From: Streptomyces tropicalis
GTDB lineage: Bacteria; Actinomycetota; Actinomycetes; Streptomycetales; Streptomycetaceae
Direction: 5' to 3'
Assembly (NCBI RefSeq): GCF_029269835.1
Contig: NZ_JARJBB010000019.1
Location: 45,454-109,453 of the forward strand
Length of the DNA stretch: 64,000 nt
Part shown: positions 13,551 to 21,185 of the stretch, piece after piece
How the letters are laid out: the number at the start of each line of letters is the position of its first letter
How positions within the stretch are numbered: the stretch's first letter is position 1
The notes under the pieces: generated by a model
Database searches by the model: none
Seen by the model: only the letters and a program-made list of their open reading frames with translations
Told to the model about the DNA's origin: nothing
Program-made: the position numbers and the translations under genes

Positions 13551-13610
13551 TCAGCCCGCCGTGGGGGCGGGCGGGGTGTCGCTGGTGAACCTCGGTCGGC
13601 AGCCGCGCAT
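13551..13610 (-). CDS. Candidate 19-codon upstream ORF between the B12 riboswitch and cobD
   Basis: ATG at 13610 runs 19 codons (MRGCRPRFTSDTPPAPTAG) to a TGA at 13551-13553, only 4 nt before the cobD ATG. A GAGG sequence lies about 10 nt upstream of its ATG, whereas cobD itself has no clear ribosome site. If translated, the riboswitch could control access to this ORF, with cobD translated by reinitiation or coupling. B12-riboswitch control through an upstream ORF has been reported in mycobacteria. Here it is inference from spacing alone. Confidence 0.35.
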   Translation of the reverse strand: MRGCRPRFTSDTPPAPTAG

Positions 13611-13639
13611 GGCGATGTGTCCTCACTCAGGGTGTCCGC

Positions 13640-13800
13640 GCCCTGGTACGACGAGACCGGAGGCGAGAGTTCCTGGCTCCCGGGGATCGCTCCCCGGTGA
13701 CAGTGGCGGGACCGCGCCGGATTCGCACCGGCTTCCTCTTCTGCCTCCGTATATGGCTCCGGAAGTCCACCACGGGCCGCGAACACCCGTCAACTCGCCT
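13640..13800 (-). promoter_or_regulatory. Cobalamin (B12) riboswitch ahead of cobD
   Basis: The minus strand carries the conserved B12 core: a GCCGGTGCGAATCCGGC hairpin followed by GCGGTCCCGCCACTGT (B12 box at 13700-13707) and then a GCCAGGA element. A closing stem pairs CGGAGGC at 13743-13749 with GCCTCCG at 13658-13664. Cobalamin binding is expected to shut off the cobD-cobI operon. No intrinsic terminator with a U tract follows, so control of translation is more likely than termination. Outer boundaries are approximate; 5' helices may reach about 13830. Confidence 0.9.
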
Positions 13801-13897
13801 TTGACCAGGGACGCACCGGTGTGCAGAACCCCACATCGCGGTCCGGACGGGCACCGGCGGGAGCGGTGCGGGCCCCGCCGCGCCGCCAGGACGCCGC

Positions 13898-13940
13898 GGA
13901 CCCCCGTACGCGCCCCGGTGGGGGACGCGTACGGGGGTCC
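13898..13940. terminator. Strong inverted repeat, likely terminator of the pit transcript
   Basis: A perfect 15-bp stem (GGACCCCCGTACGCG at 13898-13912, pairing with 13926-13940) encloses a 13-nt loop. It lies about 80 bp beyond the stop of the small membrane protein gene and just before the cobD leader. It is therefore placed to end the leftward pit transcript and insulate the riboswitch. There is no T run, as is common in Streptomyces. Confidence 0.65.
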
Positions 13941-14017
13941 TGGTCGACGACGGGCCGCCGGGGTCCGGGGGACCCGGGGTACGGAGCCCGCGGGGACCGC
14001 CGGTCCGGTGGCGGGTG

Positions 14018-14239
14018 TCAGGCGACGATGAGTGAGATGCCGTAGGCCACGGCCGCCGCGCAGAGCGCGAAGCACGCGGAGGCGCCGACGGTCGCGGCGA
14101 CCGCCGACTCGCCGCGGGTGGAGGCGGACTCACGGCGGGACAGGCCCGCGATGCCGAGGGTGAACAGGGTCACCAGCCCGACGGTGACCACGAGGCTGAC
14201 CCCGAAGACGGAGCCGATGGCTGCCCAGTCGATCTTCAT
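14018..14239 (-). CDS. Small two-helix membrane protein downstream of pit
   Basis: A 73-residue protein with two hydrophobic segments (about 8-33 and 47-72) separated by a short polar Arg/Ser/Glu loop, so probably a helical hairpin in the membrane. It follows the phosphate transporter gene by 34 bp on the same strand, suggesting co-transcription and perhaps an accessory role in phosphate uptake. I do not recognise the family beyond a general similarity to small Streptomyces membrane proteins found next to pit genes. Confidence 0.7.
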   Translation of the reverse strand: MKIDWAAIGSVFGVSLVVTVGLVTLFTLGIAGLSRRESASTRGESAVAATVGASACFALCAAAVAYGISLIVA

Positions 14240-14273
14240 GCTGATGCTTCCTCAGATATCCGGGTGCGCGGAC

Positions 14274-15524
14274 TCAGGCGGCGGCCGACGGGCTCGCCGG
14301 GGTGGCGGAGTCGGTCGTGGACGGGGACGCCTGGGCCGGGACGGAGGCCGTGAGCTCCTCGGTCACCGGGGCGGCCGGGGGCGGTGAGACGGCGGCGATG
14401 GCGGCGGTCACCACACCGGCCGGCTCCTCGTCGTTGACGTTGGTGTGGTCGACGACCTCGCGGCGGGAGAACTTCCAGATCGCGGCGCTGGAGGCCACCA
14501 GGAAGAGGGCGACGAGCGCGGTGCCCCAGTCGCCGAGGCCGGTCACGGCCTCCGCGCCGGCGCCGACGAGCGCCGCGGCCGGCAGGGTCAGCACCCAGGC
14601 CACCAGCATCCGGGTCGCGGTCGACCAGCGGACCACGCCGCCCTTGCGGCCGAGGCCCGCGCCCATCACCGAGCCGGAGACCACGTGCGTGGTGGAGAGC
14701 GAGAAGCCGAGGTGCGAGGAGGCGAGGATCGCGGTGGCCGCACTGGTCTGGGCGGCGAAGCCCTGCTGCGGCTGCAGCTCGGTCAGCCCCTTGCCCATGG
14801 TGCGGATGATGCGCCAGCCGCCGATGTAGGTGCCGAGCGCGATGGCGAGGCCCGCGGAGAGGATGACCCAGGTGGGAGGGTTGGAGCCGGGGGCCAGCGT
14901 GCCGCCGGCGATCAGGGCGAGGGTGATGACGCCCATCGTCTTCTGGGCGTCGTTGGTGCCGTGCGCCAGCGAGACGAGCCCGGCGGAGGCGATCTGGCCG
15001 GCGCGGTGGCCCTTGTCGGCGGCGCGGCCGTGCGCGTCCCGGCTCACCCGGTAGCTGAGGCGGGTGGCGGCCATGGCCGCGATGCCCGCGACGACCGGGG
15101 CGGCGACGGCGGGCAGCAGCACCTTGGTGACGAGCACGTCGCCGTGGACCGCGCCGAAGCCGGCCGAGGCGACGGTGGCGCCGATCAGTCCGCCCATCAG
15201 GGCGTGCGAGGAGCTGGAGGGGAGGCCGACGAGCCAGGTCAGCAGGTTCCAGAGGATCGCGCCGACCAGCGCGGCGAAGATGACCTCGGGACGGATGCCG
15301 GTCTCGTCGACGAGACCCTTGGAGATCGTGTTGGCGACCTCCACGGAGAGGAAGGCGCCCACCAGGTTGAGCGCGGCGGACATGGCCACCGCGACCTTGG
15401 GCTTGAGTGCACCGGTGGAGATGGTGGTGGCCATCGCGTTGGCGGTGTCGTGGAAACCGTTCGTGAAATCGAACGCGAGTGCGGTGATCACCACAATCGC
15501 GAGGATCAGCGAGAAGCTTTCCAT
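14274..15524 (-). CDS. pit: Low-affinity inorganic phosphate transporter, Pit family
   Basis: Cation-coupled symporter for phosphate (or metal-phosphate) in the cytoplasmic membrane. The 416-residue protein shows the internally duplicated Pit signature: FDFTNGFHDTANA at about 18-30 and AHGTNDAQKTMG at about 187-198. Around ten hydrophobic helices are visible, and the C-terminal 60 residues form an Ala/Pro/Thr-rich tail. In S. coelicolor the pit gene near the cobalamin cluster (pitH2) is known to be PhoP-regulated, and a candidate PHO box lies upstream here. A small membrane protein gene follows in the same unit. Confidence 0.94.
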   Translation of the reverse strand: MESFSLILAIVVITALAFDFTNGFHDTANAMATTISTGALKPKVAVAMSAALNLVGAFLSVEVANTISKGLVDETGIRPEVIFAALVGAILWNLLTWLVGLPSSSSHALMGGLIGATVASAGFGAVHGDVLVTKVLLPAVAAPVVAGIAAMAATRLSYRVSRDAHGRAADKGHRAGQIASAGLVSLAHGTNDAQKTMGVITLALIAGGTLAPGSNPPTWVILSAGLAIALGTYIGGWRIIRTMGKGLTELQPQQGFAAQTSAATAILASSHLGFSLSTTHVVSGSVMGAGLGRKGGVVRWSTATRMLVAWVLTLPAAALVGAGAEAVTGLGDWGTALVALFLVASSAAIWKFSRREVVDHTNVNDEEPAGVVTAAIAAVSPPPAAPVTEELTASVPAQASPSTTDSATPASPSAAA

Positions 15525-15571
15525 TTACCCAGGCAATCGTTCGAGGTCATTGGCTGGTCGAACGTAGGCAA

Positions 15572-15593
15572 CCAGGGTGAACGGAAGATGAAC
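15572..15593 (-). promoter_or_regulatory. Candidate PHO box upstream of pit
   Basis: On the minus strand two 11-nt direct repeat units stand back to back: GTTCATCTTCC (15593-15583) and GTTCACCCTGG (15582-15572). They match the GTTCACC-type half-sites bound by PhoP in Streptomyces. The box ends 48 bp before the pit start codon. A third weaker unit (TTGCCTACGTT) follows in the same register. PhoP control of pit under phosphate limitation is inferred. Confidence 0.65.
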
Positions 15594-15660
15594 TGGGCCG
15601 GTCTTCGGAGTGTCCGTCCGCGGGGGTGCCCGGCCCGCCTCCGGCGGCCCGGGCCCGCGG

Positions 15661-16527
15661 TCACCGGGCCGCCGGGTCAACGGGCCCCCGGGCGAGCCGC
15701 TCCAGCAGGTCCGGCGACCCGTTGAAGAGATTCTGGTCACCCGGGAGGCTGCCGCGGTCGTCGTACTGCCAGAAGGTCCACGACGTCCAGCCGGGCGGCA
15801 GCGCCCCGGTGTCCGCGGCCGAGTGCCGGGCGATCCACAGGGCATGGTCCGCGGCGAAGGCGCTGCTGCCCCCGGTGCAGGTGTTCCACCAGTTCGTGGT
15901 CGTGTAGATCACCGGCCGGCGGCCGGTGATCCGCAGGACCTCGCCGCTGAAGTCCGCGATCCAGGCGACCATCGCCTCCTGGCTCAGCCCGTAGCACGGC
16001 AGTCGTGGGTCGTAGGGGTCGTCCTCGAGGTCCAGTGCGGGCGGCAGGGTCCGGCCGTCCGGCTGCCACGCGCCGCCGTGCTCCAGGAAGAACGCGGCCT
16101 GGGCCGCACCGGAGGACCGGTCCGGCAGGGCGAAGTGGTAGGCCCCGCGGAACAGGCCCGCGGCTCGGGCGCCCTCGTACTGCCCGGCGAAGTACGGGTT
16201 GCGGTAGCGCGTGGCCTCGGTCGCCTTGACGTAGACGAAGGCGGCGCCGTCGGCCTGCGCGGTCGGCCAGTCGACGGCGGCCTGGTGCGAGGAGACGTCG
16301 TTGCCCCGCGGCCGGTCCTCCGCGGCGGCCGGCGGCGCGGCGAGCACGCAGGCCCCGGCGGCGAGGGCCGCCAGGGCGGCCACGGCGGCCAGGGAGCGGC
16401 GGGCGGCGCGGGGGAGCCGGGCCCGGCTGGGCGGGGGCAGCGGGGTGCCGGTGGACGGGAGTTGTGGGGTGCGGGTGTTCGGGAGCAGGGAGGTGAGGGC
16501 GGGCGGCGGGGTGCGGGTGTCGGACAT
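15661..16527 (-). CDS. Secreted GH25 muramidase (lysozyme)
   Basis: Predicted to hydrolyse the beta-1,4 bond between N-acetylmuramic acid and N-acetylglucosamine in peptidoglycan, outside the membrane. The 288-residue protein has a long N-terminal region with a charged RLPRAARRS stretch and a hydrophobic segment at about 45-64, followed by AAPPAAAED, consistent with Sec export. The GH25 domain starts at GNDVSSHQ (about 75-82, catalytic Asp) and includes VYVKATEATRYRNPYF, PALDLEDD (acidic catalytic residues) and WQYDDRGSLPGDQNLF. The ATG at 16527 has GGAG 4 nt upstream. The signal region is unusually far from the start, so a later start is possible. Confidence 0.85.
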   Translation of the reverse strand: MSDTRTPPPALTSLLPNTRTPQLPSTGTPLPPPSRARLPRAARRSLAAVAALAALAAGACVLAAPPAAAEDRPRGNDVSSHQAAVDWPTAQADGAAFVYVKATEATRYRNPYFAGQYEGARAAGLFRGAYHFALPDRSSGAAQAAFFLEHGGAWQPDGRTLPPALDLEDDPYDPRLPCYGLSQEAMVAWIADFSGEVLRITGRRPVIYTTTNWWNTCTGGSSAFAADHALWIARHSAADTGALPPGWTSWTFWQYDDRGSLPGDQNLFNGSPDLLERLARGPVDPAAR

Positions 16528-16752
16528 GGGTCTCCGGAGCGGCGGCGGGGCGGATGGGGCGGCGCGCCGGTCCGTCGTGCGCCGCGCGCCGCGGCGAGTG
16601 GCCATTCCAGCGGTGGGTCGCGGCGGCGAGCCGCAGACACGAGGGCATATGAACCGATCTGCACTCTTATGGAGGTGGCATTTTCGGCCACGGCCACTGC
16701 CGTGCCGCCCCGTGCCGCCCCTTCCCGCCGTCCCGGCTGGCAGGATCGGGCC

Positions 16753-17508
16753 ATGGCGGACGAACGGCGGGACACGGGAGCGGGACGGGACGCGGGGGCG
16801 GAGCGGGACGGCCGGACCGGCGCGGGCGGGTCCGGGCCGCGCGGCCCCCGGACGCGGGCGGTGCGGCCGGAGGAGGCCGAGGCGTGGGCGGCCCTGGTCG
16901 CCACGGCCCGCCGCACAGTGGCCGACGGCCTGGTCGTCGGCACCTCGGGAAACGTCTCGGTACGGGTCGGCGACACGGTGCTGCTCACCCCGTCCGGAGT
17001 GCCCTACGACCGGCTCGCCCCGGACGACGTCACCGGCGTCGGCCTCGACGGCCGCCAGGTGCTCGGCACGCTCGTGCCCACCAGCGAGCTGCCCCTGCAC
17101 CTGGCGATCCACCGCACCACCGACGCGGGCGCCGTCGTCCACACCCACGCCGTGCACGCGACCGCCGTGTCGACACTCGTCCCCGAACTCCCGCCGATCC
17201 ACTACATGACCGAAGCGCTCGGCGGACCGGTCCGGGTCGCCCCTTACGCGACCTACGGCACCCCGGAACTGGCCGAGAACATGCTCCGGGCGCTCGACGG
17301 CCGCACCGGCTGCCTGCTCCAGAACCACGGGACCGTCACCTACGGCGCCACCCTCGACCAGGCCTACGACCGCACCGCGCAGCTGGAGTGGATGTGCCGC
17401 GTCTGGCTGACGGCCTCCTCGCTCCCGGGCCGTACCCCCTCCCTGCTGTCCCCGGAGCAGCTCGCGGCCGCGCAGGAGCGGCTGCGCGGCTACGGGCAGC
17501 GGACGTAG
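16753..17508 (+). CDS. Class II aldolase/adducin-family protein
   Basis: Resembles L-fuculose-1-phosphate and related zinc-dependent class II aldolases. The 251-residue protein has GTSGNVSVR (substrate phosphate loop, about 63-71), LTPSGVPYDRL, the metal-binding VVHTHAVHATA histidines and a later NHG motif. The first 40 residues are a Gly/Arg/Asp-rich extension not typical of the family, so a later start near the PEEAEAWAAL segment cannot be excluded. The ATG at 16753 has AGGA 7 nt upstream. The substrate cannot be told from sequence, and no sugar operon surrounds it. Confidence 0.85.
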   Translation: MADERRDTGAGRDAGAERDGRTGAGGSGPRGPRTRAVRPEEAEAWAALVATARRTVADGLVVGTSGNVSVRVGDTVLLTPSGVPYDRLAPDDVTGVGLDGRQVLGTLVPTSELPLHLAIHRTTDAGAVVHTHAVHATAVSTLVPELPPIHYMTEALGGPVRVAPYATYGTPELAENMLRALDGRTGCLLQNHGTVTYGATLDQAYDRTAQLEWMCRVWLTASSLPGRTPSLLSPEQLAAAQERLRGYGQRT

Positions 17509-17592
17509 GAACCGCCGGGCGGCCGCCCGGCTCCGTCACCCCGACCCCGCCTCCCACTGGCCTGTGGCCCGGTGCGCCGGGACACTGGACCC

Positions 17593-18720
17593 GTGCGCAC
17601 AGTCAAAGCGACGGCGGCGGCCGTCACCGCAGCCCTGGCGGCCGGCACGGCCGGCGTCGCCGCCGGCCGGCTCGCCAGCGACGCCGCGCTGAAGGCACCC
17701 CCCGGCCGGCCCCTGCCCACCGAGCCCCGGCTCACCGTGCACGCCACCGCGCCGGGCCGGATCACGCTCACCCGGCACCTGGCCTCCCTGCGCCCCGGCA
17801 CCTACGGCCTGGCGGGCGACGGCTCCCACGCCGTCGTCGGCCCCGTGCTGCCCACGGCCCCGCACCACGCCGACGCCGTCGTCCGCCGTCTGGAGAGCGT
17901 CACCCACGGCTCGCCGGCGAGCGGCGACAGGATCTGGCTCACCCCGAACCTGCACGTCGGCAACCCCCGTTCCGCGCTCGGCCTGGACTACGCCGACGTC
18001 GACGTGCCGGGCGAACTCGGCGCGCTCCCGGCGTGGTTCGTGCCCGGCGTCCGGGACACCTGGGTGATCACGGTGCACGGCCTCGGCAGCACCCGCGAAC
18101 TCGCCCTCAACGTCATGGGTTTCCTGCACCGTCGCCGCTTCCCGGTGCTGGGCCTCTCCTACCGCGGGGACCTCGGCGCCCCCCGGCCCCCGGACGGCCT
18201 CAACCACCTCGGCGACACCGAGTGGCGCGATCTGGACGCCGCCATCCGCTACGCCGTCCGCTACGGCGCCGAGCGGGTCGTCCTGCACGGCTGGTCCACC
18301 GGCGCCACCATGGCGCTGCGCGCCGCCGCCCTCTCCGGACTGCGCGAGCGCATCTCCGGGCTGGTCCTCGACTCCCCGGTCCTCGACTGGGAGGCGACGG
18401 TACGGGCGCTGGCCGCCGCCCGGCACACCCCGGCCGCCCTGCTCCCGCTCGCGGTGCGCGCCGCACAGGGCCGCACCGGACGGTACGGCGACCACGCCGC
18501 CGACCCGGCCGACCCCGCCCGGCTCTCCGTGCCGACGCTCGTCTTCCACGGGCCGGACGACCGGGTGGCCCCCTGGCTGCCCTCCCGCCGCCTCGCCGAG
18601 CGCCGCCCCGACCTGGTGGCCCTGCAGACGGTGCGCCAGGCCCCGCACTCGGCCATGTGGAACGCCGACCCGGAGGCCTACGAGGAGGCCCTGCGCCGCT
18701 TCCTGATCCCGCTGATGTGA
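17593..18720 (+). CDS. Alpha/beta hydrolase with N-terminal membrane anchor
   Basis: Serine hydrolase of about 375 residues. An N-terminal hydrophobic stretch (about 5-25) suggests a membrane anchor or uncleaved signal. The catalytic domain carries the oxyanion segment VHGLGSTRE, the nucleophile elbow HGWSTGATM (GxSxG form), the acidic residue in FHGPDDRVAP and the His in APHSAMW. The nearest general families are peptidase-like alpha/beta hydrolases; the substrate is unknown. I placed the start at GTG 17593; an in-frame GTG at 17572 would add 7 residues. The tandem repeat array begins 15 bp after the stop. Confidence 0.85.
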   Translation: MRTVKATAAAVTAALAAGTAGVAAGRLASDAALKAPPGRPLPTEPRLTVHATAPGRITLTRHLASLRPGTYGLAGDGSHAVVGPVLPTAPHHADAVVRRLESVTHGSPASGDRIWLTPNLHVGNPRSALGLDYADVDVPGELGALPAWFVPGVRDTWVITVHGLGSTRELALNVMGFLHRRRFPVLGLSYRGDLGAPRPPDGLNHLGDTEWRDLDAAIRYAVRYGAERVVLHGWSTGATMALRAAALSGLRERISGLVLDSPVLDWEATVRALAAARHTPAALLPLAVRAAQGRTGRYGDHAADPADPARLSVPTLVFHGPDDRVAPWLPSRRLAERRPDLVALQTVRQAPHSAMWNADPEAYEEALRRFLIPLM

Positions 18721-18734
18721 GGGACCGTCGCGGC

Positions 18735-18872
18735 GCCCGGCACCGGGACCGGCGTTCGCCCGGCACCGGGACCGGCGTTCGCCCGGCACTGGGACCGGCG
18801 TTCGCCCGGCACTGGGACCGGCGTTCGCCCGGCACCGGGACCGGCGTCCGCCCGGCACCGGGACCGGTGCGC
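18735..18872. repeat. Six-copy 23-bp tandem repeat array
   Basis: Six head-to-tail units of exactly 23 bp start at 18735, 18758, 18781, 18804, 18827 and 18850. Copies 1 and 2 are identical, 3 and 4 share one C-to-T change, 5 has one change near its end and 6 diverges over its last five bases. Each unit contains the dyad CCCGG-CA-CCGGG, so the transcribed array could fold into repeated small hairpins. It lies between the hydrolase stop and the next gene, outside any convincing coding frame. It may act as a terminator, a protein-binding array or simply a slippage-prone minisatellite. Confidence 0.9.
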
Positions 18873-19023
18873 GGAACGGCCGGGGGCGCTGCCCCCGACC
18901 CCCGGGCGGCCTGGCCTGATCATGCCGCCCGGGGCGCCGCGCGAGGCGGTGCGTTGGCCATCCCCGTCGCCGCGGGTGACATTCCGTTTGGGTTTTCGGA
19001 CCGTCAACCGGAAGACTGCTCCC

Positions 19024-20469
19024 GTGACGTCCCGTATCCCGCGCGACTCAAGGCTTCGACTCGTCCGCCCGCGACCCCTGGCCGCCGCCCCCCGAGCCGT
19101 GAACCAGCGACGCACGCGCCGCCCCGCACCGCGCCCGCCGGAGGGCACCCCGGCCCCCGCGGAGCTGGCCGGAATGGCGCGCTCCTGTCTGGCCGGGGCG
19201 GCCCGCGTCGCCCGCTGGGCCGACACCGCACTCGGCCCCGGCGGCGACGCCACCGCCGACGGCCGGGCCACTCTCTCCGACCCGGCCTCCGAACGGGCCG
19301 CCCGGGAACTGGGCCTGACCACGGCTCAGGTCCGCGCCGACTGGGACACCTCCCGGCTCGCCGGCCTCATCGAGGTGCACGGCGGTACCGCCCTGCCCGG
19401 CTGGCGGCTGCGCGCCTGGGACCGGGACGACGGCGCCGTGCTGCGCGGCTGGGTCGCCCTCTTCGACGCCTGGTCGCTCGCCAGCCCCGAGCCCGACGGC
19501 CACGAGGCCGCCGCGGTCGCCGAGGTGGTCTCCGCGATGCCTCAGGTGCTGTCCTTCCTCCAGCTGTCCGCCGGACCCGTCCCGGTCGAGCAGCTCCTGG
19601 ACCTCCTGGAGCAGCGGGTCACCGAGCTGCGCACGGAGCGCTGCGAGGTCCCGTACGGGCCGCATCCGGTGTCCCCGCGGTCCGCGGCCGCCCCGGTGCC
19701 CGTCGTCCCGGCCGCCGCCGTCCCCGAGCCCGTCGCCCCGGACCCGGCGCCGCTGGCCCCGCTCCTGCAGTGGGCGCTCGGCGCCCTCGCCGCCGTCGGC
19801 GCGCTCACCTGCGGCGACGGCCAGGCCACCCTCACCCCGCTCGGCAGCTGGGCGGTGTGGGTCAAGCTGGAGCAGATCTGCGTGGCCGCCCAGAGCCCCG
19901 CCGGGAACATCGAGCAGTCCGCCGGCGACATGCTGCGCGGCTGCGCCCAGCTGCGGCCGAACGCGGCCCGGGCCGAGTACCGCGCCTGGCTCGCCGCCCG
20001 CCCCGTGGGCAGCGCCGTCACCGAGCTGCTCGGCGCCGCCCGCGGCGAGGACGCCCTGCTGCGGGGCCTCGCCTTCGAGGCGCTGCGGGTCGTGGGCGCC
20101 CCCGCCGAACCCGACGTGCGGGGCGTGCTGGACGAGTCCGCCCTGCGGCCGTACGCCCTGCTGTGGCTGGCCGAGCACGACGGGATCGACCCCGAGGACG
20201 CGCACGAGGTCCTCACCCGCGAGGAGGCCACCTGGCTGTGGGTGGACACCGCCGCCGCCGTCGCCGACCACGGCGAGGCGCCGATGCTGGTGCGCCACCT
20301 GGAGTCCGCGCTGCAGCCCACGGTGCCCGCGCTGCTCGCCGAGGTCCGCGCGGTCGGGCACCCGCGCACCGTGCAGGTGCTGGTCGCCCTCGCCGCCGCG
20401 CACCCCGACCCTGCGCTGGCGAAGGCCGTGCGGCGGGCCGCCTTCCAGGTCCACACCTGGGGGAGCTGA
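19024..20469 (+). CDS. Uncharacterised protein of about 481 residues
   Basis: I do not recognise this protein. The frame has clear Streptomyces codon bias from about 19130 onward. It is soluble-looking with no membrane helices. The N-terminal 50 residues are basic and Pro/Arg-rich. The middle carries helical segments, a Val/Pro/Ala linker at about residues 220-250, and the second half has short repeated helices (ELLGAARGEDALLRGLAFE; DGIDPEDAHEVLTREEATW) that could be HEAT-like. The GTG at 19024 has a GGAAGA site 8-9 nt upstream; the frame is open 100 nt further up and internal GTG codons are also possible starts. The repeat array precedes it and a decayed gene follows on the other strand. Confidence 0.7.
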   Translation: MTSRIPRDSRLRLVRPRPLAAAPRAVNQRRTRRPAPRPPEGTPAPAELAGMARSCLAGAARVARWADTALGPGGDATADGRATLSDPASERAARELGLTTAQVRADWDTSRLAGLIEVHGGTALPGWRLRAWDRDDGAVLRGWVALFDAWSLASPEPDGHEAAAVAEVVSAMPQVLSFLQLSAGPVPVEQLLDLLEQRVTELRTERCEVPYGPHPVSPRSAAAPVPVVPAAAVPEPVAPDPAPLAPLLQWALGALAAVGALTCGDGQATLTPLGSWAVWVKLEQICVAAQSPAGNIEQSAGDMLRGCAQLRPNAARAEYRAWLAARPVGSAVTELLGAARGEDALLRGLAFEALRVVGAPAEPDVRGVLDESALRPYALLWLAEHDGIDPEDAHEVLTREEATWLWVDTAAAVADHGEAPMLVRHLESALQPTVPALLAEVRAVGHPRTVQVLVALAAAHPDPALAKAVRRAAFQVHTWGS

Positions 20470-20519
20470 CCCGGTGCGGGCGGCGGCTCCCGCCGCCCGG
20501 GCCCAGCCCTCCGGGCGGG

Positions 20520-20890
20520 GGCGCAGGTGCCGAAGCCCCGGATGCCGCCGTCGAGGTCCCGGGCCGTGCAGTCCCGGGACGCGCACTCCTGGTCCGTCGG
20601 GTGCATCAGGATCTCCACGCCGTGGTCCATCGCGCGCCGGCAGTGTCCGTCCCCGTCGTCCACGACGCCGTACACCCCCGCCGGCCCGGCGCCCCGCATC
20701 GCCTCGTCGAAGCGGCCGCCGCGGCCCCTGGAGCGGGGCGTCACGGCGCCGTGCCCAGGCTCGGCCCGGCATGCCGCACCAGGCCGTCCTCGCCCTCGTA
20801 GCCCTCGTACACGGACAGCCCGGTGAAGCCGGAGGCCCCGGTGAGCCGGCGCACCGCCGCGCGGGCGTCCGCGTGCGGCAGGGCCGGGAA
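20520..20890 (-). pseudogene. Decayed VOC-superfamily (glyoxalase-like) gene with frameshift
   Basis: Minus-strand remnant of a vicinal-oxygen-chelate domain protein. The N-terminal half reads FPALPHADARAAVRRLTGA and GFTGLSVYEG in one frame, then hits a stop near 20741. The C-terminal half continues in another frame with RFDEAMRGAGPAGVYGVVDD, GVEILMHPTDQE and SRDCTARDLDGG, ending FGTCAP. Intact relatives have these blocks in one chain of about 130-150 residues. The shift lies around 20745-20765. I see no start codon or ribosome site for the front half. Loss of aromatic and charged residues in the last block also suggests decay. Confidence 0.7.
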
Positions 20891-21075
20891 GACGCCCGGG
20901 CGTCCGCCGGACGTGTCCGCCCTGCCGGTCGCTCCCCGGTGGGTCGTCGGTGCCGGCGCGTCCGGCCCGGCCCGCCGCCCGGTGCCGCAGCGGGCGCCCC
21001 CGGAACCCGGCAGCCCGGCTTGGACCGTGCCGCCGGGGCACCCGACGGCACGGAAATGAGCTTGCACCGCCCCGT

Positions 21076-21081
21076 TAGACT
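21076..21081 (+). promoter_or_regulatory. Candidate -10 box for a leaderless transcript before the ABC-F gene
   Basis: TAGACT at 21076-21081 matches the Streptomyces -10 consensus and ends 7 nt before the ATG of the short ORF at 21089. Transcription would therefore begin at or next to that ATG. No convincing TTGACA-like -35 is seen at the normal distance; GGAAAT at 21052-21057 could be an extended or alternative sigma element. Confidence 0.45.
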
Positions 21082-21088
21082 GGCTCCC

Positions 21089-21112
21089 ATGGCCATTCTC
21101 CTCGCGCATTAG
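21089..21112 (+). CDS. Candidate 7-codon leader ORF upstream of ABC-F
   Basis: ATG at 21089 encodes MAILLAH and stops with TAG at 21110-21112, 73 nt before the ABC-F start. With the -10 box just upstream it would be translated from a leaderless mRNA. A 7-bp hairpin (GGCGGGA 21115-21121 with TCCCGCC 21139-21145) follows the stop. The CTCCT inside the ORF (21098-21102) is complementary to the ABC-F ribosome site AGGAG (21174-21178). Short leader peptides regulate several ABC-F genes through ribosome stalling. A similar role here is inferred, not shown. Confidence 0.4.
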   Translation: MAILLAH

Positions 21113-21185
21113 ACGGCGGGAACGTCCTCAGCCGCCCATCCCGCCACCGCCCCCGAGCAGGGGCCCACGCTCCAGGAGTCTGTCC

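Noticed and set aside
13547..13786. N-terminal extension of cobD upstream of 13546
   Set aside because: The open frame runs through the riboswitch core and has no protein-like character; the conserved CbiB N-terminus begins at 13546.
18735..18872. The 23-bp repeats as a CRISPR array
   Set aside because: Units are contiguous with no spacers, and no cas genes are present.
16884..20801. A 1,305-codon plus-strand frame across the aldolase, hydrolase and repeat array
   Set aside because: Its translation is Arg/Pro/His-dominated with no domain and it crosses genes with clear codon bias in other frames.
21052..21076. A SigR-type promoter (GGAAT and GTT) before the ABC-F leader ORF
   Set aside because: GGAAAT and GTT are present but the spacing is about 16-17 instead of 18, so the match is too weak.
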